Origin: Rhizomicrobium electricum
GTDB lineage: Bacteria > Pseudomonadota > Alphaproteobacteria > Micropepsales > Micropepsaceae
Direction of reading: 5' to 3'
Assembly: GCF_011762045.1 (NCBI RefSeq)
Contig: NZ_JAASQS010000005.1
Span: 372,001-436,000, forward strand
DNA length: 64,000 nt
Positions 26,438 to 35,747 of this stretch are shown here, in pieces. Under the pieces are notes generated by a model. The model saw nothing but the letters and a program-made list of their open reading frames with translations, made no database searches and was not told the origin of the DNA. The stretch's first letter is position 1. Every line of letters begins with the position of its first letter. A program made the translations under genes and the position numbers.

Positions 26438-27208
26438 ATGCAGAATTTTCTCCTTTCAACTGCCGCCGTCCTCATGGCCGGAGCCGCATTTGCCGCCCCC
26501 GCCCAATCGACCGAACTGCCCAAGGGAGCGGCCCGCAACATTGTGCTGGTCCATGGCGCTTTTGTTGACCAGACAAGTTGGAAGCCCGTTGCCGACATCC
26601 TCACAAAGAAGGGCTACAACGTCACGCTTGTCGAAAATCCACTCACTTCCCTTGCCGCGGACGTCGATGCCACCAAACAAGCGCTGGCGAAGCAGAACGG
26701 CAAAACTGTTCTCGTTGGCCATTCCTGGGGTGGCATCGTCATCACGCAAGCCGGTAACGATCCCAAGGTCTCGGCACTCGTTTACGTCTCCGCATTTGCG
26801 CCCGACGTGGGACAATCTCTGGCGGCCCTCGCCAAGAGCGGCCCGGTAACCGAAGGCGCCGCGGCGATACACCCCGACGACAAGGGCAACCTCACTATCG
26901 ATCCCAAGGTATTTCCTGATGCAGTCGCGGCTGACCTTCCCCCGCAGATCGCCGAATCCCTGGCAAATAATCAGCTCCCGTTGAACCACGTGGCGTTCGA
27001 GGCGCCGGTCGACACGGCCGCTTGGCAGGACAAGCCAAATTTCTATGTGATCAGCACCAAGGACAAGGTGATCGCGCCCGAAGTCCAGAAGTATTTCGCC
27101 GCCAAGATAAAGGCCGATACGACGGAAGTGGCCGGCAGCCATGCCGCGCTCGTCGTTCACGCCGACGAAGTCGCCGCGGTGATTGAAAAAGCTTCGCTCG
27201 CGAAGTGA
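26438..27208 (+). CDS. Exported alpha/beta hydrolase
   Basis: 256 residues. The signal peptide (MQNFLLSTAAVLMAGAAFAAP) is cleaved near 20. Alpha/beta-hydrolase core: oxyanion strand IVLVHGAFVDQTSW near 35, nucleophile elbow VGHSWGG near 92 (Ser), the acid region around YVISTKDKVI near 205, and a C-terminal His in AGSHAALVVH near 234. The family includes esterases and salicylate-esterase/MhpC-like enzymes; the substrate cannot be named. It is followed by DUF302 and two related copies (27820 decayed, 28417 intact). Confidence 0.85.
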   Translation: MQNFLLSTAAVLMAGAAFAAPAQSTELPKGAARNIVLVHGAFVDQTSWKPVADILTKKGYNVTLVENPLTSLAADVDATKQALAKQNGKTVLVGHSWGGIVITQAGNDPKVSALVYVSAFAPDVGQSLAALAKSGPVTEGAAAIHPDDKGNLTIDPKVFPDAVAADLPPQIAESLANNQLPLNHVAFEAPVDTAAWQDKPNFYVISTKDKVIAPEVQKYFAAKIKADTTEVAGSHAALVVHADEVAAVIEKASLAK

Positions 27209-27292
27209 CGCTATGCTCCCGGTACTTTTGTTCCGGGAGCGTCCGCGCCAGCCCAAGGGAATACAGAACGCATCGACCGCGCCGAGGACAAA

Positions 27293-27787
27293 ATGACGAT
27301 AAATAAAATCGAGGTGGAACGTTTCAGCCTCACGAGTTCAAAGTCATTCGACGCTGTTGTGACCACGCTCAAATCGGCGGTCGGGCTGCCTGACATCGTC
27401 GAATTCTTCAATGCGGCGAGGGCGGCAATTTCCTTTCCAGATCTGGAGCAAGTTGTGCAACGTGCCCTTGGCCGCACGGGTCTTATGCTTTTCGCGGAAT
27501 TCGACTTGGGCACCGTCCTGCGTCGCGAAACTGGTTCCAAGACGCCCAAGAGCATGCGGCTGATAGTGGGCAATCCCCTCATCATGAAGGAAATGGTCAA
27601 GCACGTACCCGATGCCGGATCCTACGCTCCCGTCACGATCCTTATTGATGAACGATCCGATGGCGTGCATGTCTCCTATGACACAATGGAGAGTTATCTG
27701 CTGCCGTATGGCAGTGCGGAAGCACTTGCTGTCGCCCGCAATCTCGATACGAAAATCACAACCTTGCTGCGCGAATGTGCAAGATAA
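27293..27787 (+). CDS. DUF302 domain protein
   Basis: 164 residues, no signal peptide. It fits DUF302: RFSLTSSKSFDAVVTTLKSAV at the N-terminus, LMLFAEFDLGTVLRR near 65, SMRLIVGNPLIMKEMVKHVP near 88, and APVTILIDERSDGVHVSYDT near 112. DUF302 proteins are small alpha/beta folds, often near redox or transport genes, of unclear function. It lies 84 bases after the hydrolase gene on the same strand and is probably co-transcribed. Confidence 0.82.
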   Translation: MTINKIEVERFSLTSSKSFDAVVTTLKSAVGLPDIVEFFNAARAAISFPDLEQVVQRALGRTGLMLFAEFDLGTVLRRETGSKTPKSMRLIVGNPLIMKEMVKHVPDAGSYAPVTILIDERSDGVHVSYDTMESYLLPYGSAEALAVARNLDTKITTLLRECAR

Positions 27788-27819
27788 AACGTCCTGATGA
27801 CGCTTTCTCGCAGCCGACG

Positions 27820-27970
27820 GGCGAACCGCCGACCGTGCTTAAGCCTTATTCCTGGCGTGGCGGGGTCATCACGTGAGCCCCAAGGTCTCGACACTTGTCA
27901 CGTCTCCACATTCGCGCCTGACATGGAAAAATCTTTGGCGGTGCTCGCCGCGAGCGGCCCAGCCACCCAG
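27820..27970 (+). pseudogene. Decayed alpha/beta-hydrolase gene fragment
   Basis: Three short stretches in changing frames align with the middle of the hydrolases on either side. GEPPTVLKPYSWRGGVIT then a stop corresponds to TVLVGHSWGGIVIT; SPKVSTLVT corresponds to DPKVSALVY; VSTFAPDMEKSLAVLAASGPAT corresponds to VSAFAPDVGQSLAALAKSGPVT. The catalytic Gly-His-Ser has become Pro-Tyr-Ser and both ends are missing. It is clearly a dead third copy. Confidence 0.8.
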
Positions 27971-28012
27971 GTCTTGCGGCGATATACGCGCGGGACTCTG
28001 AAAGGAGCTTAC

Positions 28013-28207
28013 ATGCTGCGCACGGCGATCACCTTTGCCACCGCTCTCGTTCTAACAGGCGTAGTCGCCACCCCGGCCGCCATCGCCCTGGTGTCTCCGC
28101 ACGACGCAGAATTCGCTCCTGAATTTCGGATGGGCTACGCGTTCCTCAAACAGTACAAGACTGTTTGGGACTATCCCAATGCTACGCTCTACCTGTTGAA
28201 GTCCTAG
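28013..28207 (+). CDS. Small exported hypothetical protein
   Basis: 64 residues from an ATG with AAAGGAG eight bases upstream. The signal peptide (LRTAITFATALVLTGVVATPA) leaves a ~40-residue mature peptide rich in Phe and Tyr (SPHDAEFAPEF, MGYAFLKQYKTVWDYPNATLYLL). The upstream part of the frame runs into the decayed hydrolase, so this start is preferred. Family unknown. It could be the salvaged C-terminal remnant of another gene, but the RBS and signal peptide argue that it is expressed. Confidence 0.5.
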   Translation: MLRTAITFATALVLTGVVATPAAIALVSPHDAEFAPEFRMGYAFLKQYKTVWDYPNATLYLLKS

Positions 28208-28416
28208 CGCGGGTCAGCCGAACGGATGGCGCGAGCCATGGCATGCACAAAATGAATACCATTGCGGCTAATCCCATCGAAAAAGCTGCAGCGGCGTCAA
28301 CTTCAATGGCCATGAACTAAGGCATGGTGCCTAATCCGATGGCGAAGAGACCTGTCCGGATACAGCACCGTGTACCGACAGACATCTTCCCCTCTCACGA
28401 CCAAAGGACGATGACG

Positions 28417-29178
28417 ATGAACAGACGCACTTTCTCGACCACACTGATTGCCGCTGCCTCGTTGACTTCTATCGGCGGCATAGCCGCCGCTCCTGTGCCA
28501 GCCCGCAACATCGTTCTCGTGCACGGGCTGTTCGCCGACGGATCGTGCTGGTCCGAAGTGATCACGCGCCTGCAAGCGGCGGGGCTCAACGCCACCGCCG
28601 TGCAGAATCCTCTGACGACGCTGCCGGAGGCTGTCGCCTCCGCCCAGCGCGTGCTTGACCGGCAAGATGGGCCGACAGTCCTGGTCGGGCATTCCTTCTC
28701 CGGCATGATTGTCACCGAAGCAGGCGTGCACCCTAAAGTCTCGTCTCTAGTTTATGTGGCGGCGCGTGCGCCGGACGCGGGCGAGGACTATACCGCTCTG
28801 GCCAAGACCTATCCCCCGCCACCGGCATCGGCGGGGATTATCTTCGACGGCGATGAAGGGCGCCTCACCGAGGCGGCGTTTCTGCGCGATTTTGCCGGCG
28901 ACTTACCGGAAGCAAAAGCGAAGGTGCTCTATGCCGTCCAGCAACCGTTCCACAAGGCGTTGTTGACGGGCAGAACCACGTATGCGGCATGGCGGTCGAA
29001 GCCGAGCTTCTATGCCGTTTCGACGGAAGACCGGACGATCAACCCGGACCTAGAGCGCTTCATGGCTAAGCGCATGGGTGCCAAGACCATTGAAGTGAAA
29101 TCAAGCCATCTCTCGCTGATTTCCCATCCCGACGAGATCACCCGCCTCATCCTGGAAGCTGCCGGGCTACGCGCTTAA
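28417..29178 (+). CDS. Exported alpha/beta hydrolase (second intact copy)
   Basis: 253 residues from the ATG at 28417, eight bases after AAAGGA; the ATG two codons earlier is an alternative. The signal peptide starts NRRTFSTTLIAAASL with a twin Arg, so Tat export is possible. Core motifs: IVLVHGLFADGSCW near 30, nucleophile VGHSFSG near 88, FYAVSTEDRTI (acid region) near 197, and His in SSHLSLISHP near 225. It is clearly paralogous to the protein at 26438. Substrate unknown. Confidence 0.85.
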   Translation: MNRRTFSTTLIAAASLTSIGGIAAAPVPARNIVLVHGLFADGSCWSEVITRLQAAGLNATAVQNPLTTLPEAVASAQRVLDRQDGPTVLVGHSFSGMIVTEAGVHPKVSSLVYVAARAPDAGEDYTALAKTYPPPPASAGIIFDGDEGRLTEAAFLRDFAGDLPEAKAKVLYAVQQPFHKALLTGRTTYAAWRSKPSFYAVSTEDRTINPDLERFMAKRMGAKTIEVKSSHLSLISHPDEITRLILEAAGLRA

Positions 29179-29308
29179 CGTATAGCTACGTATGCGGCGG
29201 AGCGAAGTGGTGGAACCGCAGATCGCGGTCCGCGCCACAGTTGAGACGATGAGCAAAACCAGAAAAGCCAAGAGCGTGCGGGTCACGGCATTCCTCCTCC
29301 CGATACCA

Positions 29309-29497
29309 TCACGAAGCTCTGAGCGAGGAATCGGCTTTTGAGCGATATCGAATGAGCGCCAAAATCCGATAGACCCCACTCTTGTTCCGCCGTCCCAGCG
29401 TTCTCGCTATCGAGGAGATACACTGGCCGCTCTTCCAGCGCTCCCAAAGCTCCGCCTTCTGCTGCGGTGCAAACCAAATCCGCGATACCCGTTCCAT
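29309..29497 (-). pseudogene. IS30-family transposase N-terminal remnant
   Basis: 62 codons resemble the N-terminal helix-turn-helix of IS30 transposases (TAEQKAELW-like PQQKAELWERWKSG, then ISSIARTLGRRNKSGVYRILA). The frame is lost afterwards, and the DDE catalytic part is absent. The bases just upstream of the start (near 29526-29553, AGGTGTTGCGCTCACT) resemble an IS30-type terminal inverted repeat, but no partner was found. Confidence 0.65.
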
Positions 29498-29805
29498 GAG
29501 CGCCTCCTGATCTTGCCAGATTAGAAGGTGTTGCGCTCACTCGTTGAACCCGCCATGGCCGGGGCATGCTTCTCGATACGTAGTAGCGCGGCAAGAGCAC
29601 GAAGATTGGCCCCCAGATGGCACCGATCTTGCGCAAGCCGGGCTGCAAGATTCGCTTCTTCGTCTGCAGAGAGTTCGCCGTCTTAGGCCGCCCACACAGC
29701 GGCGGTCTTAAACCTCGCGTTTGCTCGCGCCCTCGTAGCGGCCCGATCGGCGCTTTGTTTACAGTTTGAGGCTAAAGGGCGCACTTCTCTCAAACGTCCG
29801 TCTTA
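29498..29805. other. Intergenic with IS30-end-like sequence
   Basis: About 300 bases between the transposase remnant and the terminator of the TBDR at 29886. Apart from the terminal-repeat-like stretch near 29526, nothing recognisable was seen. Confidence 0.4.
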
Positions 29806-29838
29806 AGAAAAGGGCGGCACCCATTTCGGGGTGCCGCC
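29806..29838 (-). terminator. Intrinsic terminator after TBDR 29886
   Basis: On the minus strand a perfect 10-bp stem GGCGGCACCC/GGGTGCCGCC with a 6-base loop, followed by CTTTTCTT. It lies about 50 bases beyond the TBDR stop. Confidence 0.85.
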
Positions 29839-29885
29839 AGTTAATGCCATAGGGGAGGAATTTTCCCGCTGGCAAGTCAGAGAGA

Positions 29886-32800
29886 CTAGAAGGTGCCGCG
29901 AATACCCAGCATGAAGTTCTGGCCCTTGAAGTAGTAGGAGTGGACCGTGTCGGGGAACTGCACGTAGGAACGCTGCTTCGCGGCAAACACGTTGGTGACA
30001 TCGAAGGTGAGTTCCGGATCGCTCGGCAACTCGCCGAAGAAGCGGTCCAGTTTCACGCTCGAAGAGAAGTCCGCCTGACCATAGGCTTTGCTGAACAGGT
30101 AGGCTCCGGACGGACATCCGGCCGGCAGAACGCCGCTGGCAACAGCCGGCAAGCAGATGCCGCCGGACTGGCTCGTCGATGCGTAGGACGTATCGTTCCA
30201 GTTATACGACATGCGCAACATGACGCCGTCGGCTTCGTAGAAGCCCGTGACGTTGAACTGCCACGGGGCGACGCCGGTCGCATAGGTCGGCACCTGGCCG
30301 GTCGACTTCTGGTCGATGATGGTCAGATTGCCGGTGAAGCCGAAGCCCTTCAAGCCGAGATACGGATCCGTGAGGAAATCGAGCGGCTGGACGTAGTTGA
30401 TTTCCAGGCCGTTGATGATTTCCAGACCCTTCAGGTTGACCTGCTGGTTGATGTAGACGGTCTGGTTGGCGCACGTCGCATCGGAATTACAGGAAACGCC
30501 CGTCGTGCCGCCGTTGGCATAGGTTTGCTTCTGCGTCGCGTTGAGCGAATTGTAGATGATGCCATAGTCCGCCAAGTCGGCGAAGATATGCTTGGTCGTC
30601 ATCTGAGCGGTGAAGCCACTGATCGACTTACGGAACATCGTCAGGCTGACGTACCCTTCGCCACCGGTGTAGAGTTCTCCACCGATATCGAAGTTGGTCG
30701 CGTAGTAGGGCTTCAGTGCCGAATTGCCGAGCGTGGCCGTCGACACCGTGGGGTCGCCAAAGTCAACAGCTGCACTCATGTTGCCAGGATTGGGACGCGT
30801 CATCGTACGCGATGCCGAGAAACGAACCTGGAAATCGTCGGAGACTTCATAGACGAACGACGCCGACGGCAAGAATGCGTGGTACTTCACGGACTTTGCG
30901 ACCAGCGGCGTGTAGTTCGGATATTTGCCGCCGTCCTGGATATCATCCGCATTGCCGGCAATGCCGTCGGGGCCGGCGTTGCGCGGATCGACAAGGCTGA
31001 TGCCGGGTGTCTGAAGCCACTGACGGGTTTCAATCCAACGCAGACCGACATTGTACTTCAACTTGCGATCGCCGATATCGAACGAACCGAACGTCTCGCC
31101 ATAAAGGCCGACCGTGCGTTCGTCGATGCGGCTTGTCAGGCTGGCGGGATGGTAATCGGTAACGTTGGTGCCGGGCTTGCCAAGCCAACTGCAATTCGGA
31201 ATGCAGAGCATATCGTTATAGGCTTTTTGCTGAATCGCGTAGTAGTTCGAGTCGGCATACAGCCTGTCGTAGTTGACCGATATGAACCCGTTACCGCCTG
31301 TCGACAGATAGCTCGCGAGCTTCGTGGTCGGGATCAAGGAGCCCGAGAACGCGAGCGGTGCTGCACCGGCCGTGTAGCCGGTACCCCAGCCGGGATACTT
31401 GGTCGCGATGGTAGCGCCAGCACCGAGCCACGTCGGCGGAACCCAGCCGGCCGTGCCGTCGGACGCCTGACCGTTACAGCTCGGCATGCTCGAGTTCGGG
31501 CCGCCGATGAGGTAGTTGGGGTTGCCGCCGCAAATCGCGGCCTGCCAACGGGCGTCGTCGGCGTAGCTGCGGATCAGGCGATACGCCACGTCATAGGCCG
31601 CACCGACCTTCACCGCAAACTTGTCGCCGCCGTAGGTCGTGTCGAAATGAATGCCGTGGGTCGTCGTAAAGCGGTTTTCGCCGTTCAAGTTCACACGACC
31701 GGTCAACCACTGGAAGTTGTTCGGGTCGTTGAGATCGATGTTGATGTTCTCGGTGGGAAACGCGCCGGTGGCATCGAACGTCAGTTTCGTACCCGTCGCC
31801 GGGAACCCGGCATTACAATTCGGAACAGTCGACGCCGGCAGCGGACCGCCGGTGCAAGAGGCGACCATGACGGTCGGGTTGCGACGAAGGAAATGGCTGT
31901 TCGAATAGTAAGCCTGCGCTTCGATCTTGAGCAGATCCGTCACCTGCCAGGATGCACCTGGGTTCAGGTTCAGGAAGTCGCCGTTTTCGCGGTAATCGCG
32001 GGCTTCAATGCTGAACGTCGGGTTGTAGAAGGTGCCGGTCTGCACCGATCCGCCAAGGCCGCCAGTCAACGACGTGGCGCCCAACCACGCCGAAGAGAGA
32101 GTCAGCCCCTGAGGGATCATCTGGCTCGAACCGTTGCCGGTGCGCACGCCCCAGCCCATGTCGGAACGATCCATGTGATTGTCGATATGGCCGTAGGTCA
32201 CATCCAGATAAGTATGAATGCTATCCGTCGGACGGAATTCGAGAGCCAGGGCTGCGTTGTAGCGATCCCTGGTGCCGCCTTCGCGCATCGGACGGCCCAG
32301 ACGCGGCAACAGCGCATTCGAAAGGCGCGTCGACATCTGGTTCAAACAGGTCGTCGAAGGCGCCGTCTGCGAGCAAGACGCATCGGCCAAGCCCGGATTC
32401 AACGCGTAAAGCAGGCGCTGATCGACAGGATAACCTGTGGGCAGATAGCTCGTGCCATTAACGACCTGGGCCGCATAGCCGGTGTTGAGGGTGTAACCCG
32501 ACGGAACAGGAACATAGACACCGGTTTGCACCGAGCTCGGGATCGTCCAGGCCTTGGAGCCGAACTGCGCGCAAGTATTGGTGGTACCCGATGCAGCGCA
32601 GGTGCCGGTCGGAAGATTCGGGCCGTACCAGGAGGCATTGCCGTCTTCGAAGCCGTAAACGTAGGTGTTCGCGTGCTGGCCCGAAAGACCGAGCAACACG
32701 CCGAACTTGTCCCAGCTGTCCGAAACGATAATCGATCCGCTCTCGCCGACCTGGAATTTGGTGGTCGACTGGTCGAGCAGCTTGAAGTTGTAGTTCAAAT

Positions 32801-33344
32801 GGAAGCCGGGCTTGTCGAACGGACGTAACACGCGCATCGACACGGAGCCGGCGGCGCCACCTTCGATCTGGTCGGCCGTAGGAGACTTCGAGACAGACAA
32901 CTGGGTGAACATTTCCGGAGGGAGCATGTTCAAGTCGACTTCACGGTTGGTGTTGGAACCGTCCGTCGCACCTGTGGTCGCCACGGAAATCGGATTGCCG
33001 TTGACCAGGATCTTGGTGAAGTTCGTACCGAGACCGCGAATTTGAACCTGCATGCCGTCGCCGTTGATTTCACGGACAATGGTCACGCCAGGAATGCGAT
33101 TGAGCGATTCAGCGATGTTGCTATCGGGAAACTTGCCGATGTCTTCGGCGAAGACCGAGTCGCTGAACCCGATCGCTGCGCGCTTGGCATTGGTCGAGTC
33201 GGCCAAGCTGGCGCGGTAGCCGGTGACGGTCACCGTTTCGAGCGCCTCTTGCGCCATCGTCGGCACGGCCGAAAGCAAAAAGCTCACGCTCGCCAGCACT
33301 GTCGTGCCCAGCAAGCGGCCGCGAGTGTTCGTTGTCCTACTCAT
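29886..33344 (-). CDS. TonB-dependent receptor (no STN domain)
   Basis: 1152 residues from the ATG at 33344, which has GGGAGG seven bases upstream; an extension to 33404 is rejected. The signal peptide ends at TMAQE (~32). The plug begins ETVTVTGYRASLADSTNAKR, then EDIGKFPDSNIAESLNRIPGV, IRGLGTNFTKILVNGNPI and EGGAAGSVSMRVLRPFD. The barrel ends FMLGIRGTF and is longer than average. The plug is strikingly like that of the STN-TBDR at 35748, which shares STNAKRAAI and FSDSVFAEDIGKFPD, so the two are paralogues flanking the sigma/FecR pair. A palindromic operator (33543) lies ~200 bases upstream. Likely substrate: a plant-derived oligosaccharide. Confidence 0.93.
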   Translation of the reverse strand: MSRTTNTRGRLLGTTVLASVSFLLSAVPTMAQEALETVTVTGYRASLADSTNAKRAAIGFSDSVFAEDIGKFPDSNIAESLNRIPGVTIVREINGDGMQVQIRGLGTNFTKILVNGNPISVATTGATDGSNTNREVDLNMLPPEMFTQLSVSKSPTADQIEGGAAGSVSMRVLRPFDKPGFHLNYNFKLLDQSTTKFQVGESGSIIVSDSWDKFGVLLGLSGQHANTYVYGFEDGNASWYGPNLPTGTCAASGTTNTCAQFGSKAWTIPSSVQTGVYVPVPSGYTLNTGYAAQVVNGTSYLPTGYPVDQRLLYALNPGLADASCSQTAPSTTCLNQMSTRLSNALLPRLGRPMREGGTRDRYNAALALEFRPTDSIHTYLDVTYGHIDNHMDRSDMGWGVRTGNGSSQMIPQGLTLSSAWLGATSLTGGLGGSVQTGTFYNPTFSIEARDYRENGDFLNLNPGASWQVTDLLKIEAQAYYSNSHFLRRNPTVMVASCTGGPLPASTVPNCNAGFPATGTKLTFDATGAFPTENINIDLNDPNNFQWLTGRVNLNGENRFTTTHGIHFDTTYGGDKFAVKVGAAYDVAYRLIRSYADDARWQAAICGGNPNYLIGGPNSSMPSCNGQASDGTAGWVPPTWLGAGATIATKYPGWGTGYTAGAAPLAFSGSLIPTTKLASYLSTGGNGFISVNYDRLYADSNYYAIQQKAYNDMLCIPNCSWLGKPGTNVTDYHPASLTSRIDERTVGLYGETFGSFDIGDRKLKYNVGLRWIETRQWLQTPGISLVDPRNAGPDGIAGNADDIQDGGKYPNYTPLVAKSVKYHAFLPSASFVYEVSDDFQVRFSASRTMTRPNPGNMSAAVDFGDPTVSTATLGNSALKPYYATNFDIGGELYTGGEGYVSLTMFRKSISGFTAQMTTKHIFADLADYGIIYNSLNATQKQTYANGGTTGVSCNSDATCANQTVYINQQVNLKGLEIINGLEINYVQPLDFLTDPYLGLKGFGFTGNLTIIDQKSTGQVPTYATGVAPWQFNVTGFYEADGVMLRMSYNWNDTSYASTSQSGGICLPAVASGVLPAGCPSGAYLFSKAYGQADFSSSVKLDRFFGELPSDPELTFDVTNVFAAKQRSYVQFPDTVHSYYFKGQNFMLGIRGTF

Positions 33345-34133
33345 TTCAATCCTCCCATTTGTTTTCACTCTCCTCTGTCGCGTTTCGGCGCTCAGCTTCC
33401 GCATTGAAGTCAGTGCGACGCTCCCTCAGTGCGTTTGCATTCCTCATCGATTTGTTTGCCGGCACAGTCGGTTCGACCGAACCCAAACGACCACCACGCC
33501 GACCAGCGCCTAGCCGCATCGGATCTCGCGTGGATGGAATATTGGTACCGGTAACACCCCCTTTGTCAGTTCTCCGACGCAATGCCTCGGAGAGGCACGC
33601 ATCACTGCGAAAATTCGTCAGCTTCTCTGGCAGCTATCCCCTTGCGCACGGCCCGCGCCGCCCCAACTCTCCGCCCTCAAAAAGAGGCGAAGCCCCTGGA
33701 TTTCGGGCGTGCATCGGCATTCACGCAGAACGCGCGCCCACCCTCGCGCACCCGTTTGGGCGTGCGTTGAAAAATCCGCTCTGTATGGGGAGACGCGCGT
33801 CGTCTCAGAACCTCACCCATGCGTCGAACAACGCGAACAACGTGTTGCCACTCGGCAACAGGCATCGGCGTGACGATCAGACTCCCGTCAAGCAAAGCTC
33901 AAATGGAAGCGGCCGTCCGTGTGCGCCTTTGTCCTCGTCCGGGGTGCCGTCGCACACCGATAGCGCATTGCGAACAAATGGGCGCTCGGGCATCATTTCC
34001 CGTGCGAACTTCAGCCACACCAAATGACGGGCAGCAGACAAATTGTGCCAGCGCGTTTCCTGCGTACCGACGTTGAATTCCGCCGCCGTCCGCTGCGCGC
34101 CCGCGTCATATCCAGGGGAGCAGGCACTCTCCG
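33345..34133. other. Long divergent intergenic region
   Basis: About 790 bases between the TBDR (minus) and the sigma-factor gene (plus). It holds the operator-like palindrome at 33543. Short frames on both strands have no ribosome-binding sites and skewed composition. The length would allow a regulatory RNA, but no hairpin-T-run unit was found. Confidence 0.5.
33543..33556. promoter_or_regulatory. Palindromic operator, TBDR 29886 promoter region
   Basis: TGGTACCGGTAACA, a 14-bp palindrome with one mismatched pair, 200 bases upstream of the TBDR start. It differs by one base from the site at 41840 and fits the window-wide consensus TGrTAyCGrTAwCA. Confidence 0.6.
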
Positions 34134-34721
34134 ATGATTGACAGATTTCGCGACCGGGCGATCTGGATAGAGCAAAACATAATGCCCCACGAACGGCAGA
34201 TCCGCGCATGGATCCGCCGCCATCGCCTGCGGGACCTCGATGTGGACGACATTATTCAGGAAATGTACGCCCGCATCGCGTCTCAAGCCGATTTTAGCGA
34301 GATCAGGGTCCCCATTCGCTACGCCATGCAAACGGCCTATTCCATCATGGCCACGCATTTGCGGCGGTCGAAGATCGTGACAATCACGGCCACGGACGAT
34401 CTCGACGATTTGGGCGTGGCATCTCCGGAGGCCTCACCTGAGGAAGAGATCGCCCAACGCGACGATTTGCGGGAAGTAACAGACGCACTGGCATCCCTAC
34501 CCGATCGCACGCGGAAAATCCTGTTAATGCGTCGCGTGGAAGGTTTACCTTTGCGGGAAACCGCAGCGCGATTGGCGATTTCCGAAAAAACGATTGAAAA
34601 GCACATGGCCCGCGCAACCCTATTTTTGATGCATCGGTTCGGGAGGGGGGCAAAATCCGCGCGTCAAACGTCTTATATATTGAAAGAGCCGACTGGCGAG
34701 AACGATGACACCTCCAATTAA
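34134..34721 (+). CDS. ECF RNA polymerase sigma factor (FecI-type)
   Basis: 195 residues. Region 2 is at ~25-80 (LDVDDIIQEMYARIASQ, then VPIRYAMQTAYSIMATHLRR). Region 4 is at ~115-170 (SLPDRTRKILLMRRVEGLPLR, ETAARLAISEKTIEKHM). The fecR-like gene begins inside its last codons (17-base overlap) and the STN-TBDR follows, so this is a second surface-signalling set. The acidic linker PEASPEEEIAQRDD is typical of FecI relatives. Confidence 0.9.
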   Translation: MIDRFRDRAIWIEQNIMPHERQIRAWIRRHRLRDLDVDDIIQEMYARIASQADFSEIRVPIRYAMQTAYSIMATHLRRSKIVTITATDDLDDLGVASPEASPEEEIAQRDDLREVTDALASLPDRTRKILLMRRVEGLPLRETAARLAISEKTIEKHMARATLFLMHRFGRGAKSARQTSYILKEPTGENDDTSN

Positions 34722-35682
34722 CGAAATCGACAGGCTGGCCGCCGAATGGGCCGTCGAGACCGATAACGAGAACTTCTCGGTAGAGCGTCAAGCCACGCTT
34801 ACGGCCTGGCTTGAATCCGACCCGCGCCATTTTGGTGCCTACATCAACGCGCGAGCGGCCCTCGCCCGCATCGAAAGACTGGGTGCAGCCGCACAAAGCA
34901 ATGGAGATCGCGACAACGAATGCGCAGCGCCGATCGACATGTTCAGGTCATCGAGGCGGCGTTTCATCCTTGCAGGAAGTATTGCGGCCGGACTTGCTGT
35001 CACTGTCGTTGCGGGAACCGCTTGGTGGGCCAATTCTTATGCGGCAAGCTTTGAGACACCGGTTGGGCAAACGAGAATGGCTTCCCTGCCCGACAATTCC
35101 ACCATCACGCTGAACACCGATACGCGAGCTGCCGTGCGCTACAGCGCAATGGAGCGCAACATTGTGCTCGAACGCGGCGAAGCACTGTTCGATGTCGCCA
35201 AGAACAAGTTGCGGCCATTCGTCGTCAGAATGAACACTATAAAAGTGCGCGCCGTTGGCACGAGTTTTTCGGTTGGTGCGGCAGGCAGCGGACCGGTTCG
35301 CGTCATGGTTCGCGAAGGTGTCGTCGAGATCGACACGCACAGTTCCGCTCCCCCTGTCCGCGTCTATGCCGGCTCACGCGCCACGGCTCTGCCGAGCGGC
35401 CAGCTGGCTATAGAAAGACTTGGTGCCAAGCAAATCTCGGAAGGGTTGGCCTGGCGCAGTGGCCATGTGTTTTTCCGGCATCAGACGCTTGGCGCGATTG
35501 CCACCGAGTTCAAGCGCTACAGCAATATCCAAATCGTGATCGACGATCCCGCGGTTGCCAGCAAAACCGTAACCGGAATGTTTGTAGCGACCGATCCGGT
35601 GGCTTTTTCCCATGCCGTCGCGGCTTCGCTCAATCTGAATGTGGAAGATAGAGGAAACGAGATTCACATTACGCGTAAATAG
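34705..35682 (+). CDS. FecR-family transmembrane sigma regulator
   Basis: 325 residues. The N-terminal sigma-binding domain is DRLAAEWAVETDNENFSVERQ, then LTAWLESDPRHFGAYI. One membrane segment lies near residue 95 (FILAGSIAAGLAVTVVAGTAW). The periplasmic FecR domain (SLPDNSTITLNTDTRAAVRY, ERGEALFDVAKNKLRPFVV) leads to a C-terminal STN-like part (HQTLGAIATEFKRYSNIQIVI). Its start overlaps the sigma gene, which implies coupled translation. Confidence 0.9.
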   Translation: MTPPINEIDRLAAEWAVETDNENFSVERQATLTAWLESDPRHFGAYINARAALARIERLGAAAQSNGDRDNECAAPIDMFRSSRRRFILAGSIAAGLAVTVVAGTAWWANSYAASFETPVGQTRMASLPDNSTITLNTDTRAAVRYSAMERNIVLERGEALFDVAKNKLRPFVVRMNTIKVRAVGTSFSVGAAGSGPVRVMVREGVVEIDTHSSAPPVRVYAGSRATALPSGQLAIERLGAKQISEGLAWRSGHVFFRHQTLGAIATEFKRYSNIQIVIDDPAVASKTVTGMFVATDPVAFSHAVAASLNLNVEDRGNEIHITRK

Positions 35683-35747
35683 AACACGGGCCCAGTTAGG
35701 ACGGGTCTCCCGAAGGCCCCTGATAAGGGCCTTGAAGGCTGGGGAGG

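Noticed and set aside
28241..28318. 25-codon plus-strand frame after the small secreted gene
   Set aside because: No RBS, and it ends in a short Ala/Ser/Met run; nothing supports translation.
29940..32828. 962-codon plus-strand frame opposite the TBDR at 29886
   Set aside because: Arg/Val/Gly-rich shadow reading with no domain, against an unmistakable TBDR on the other strand.
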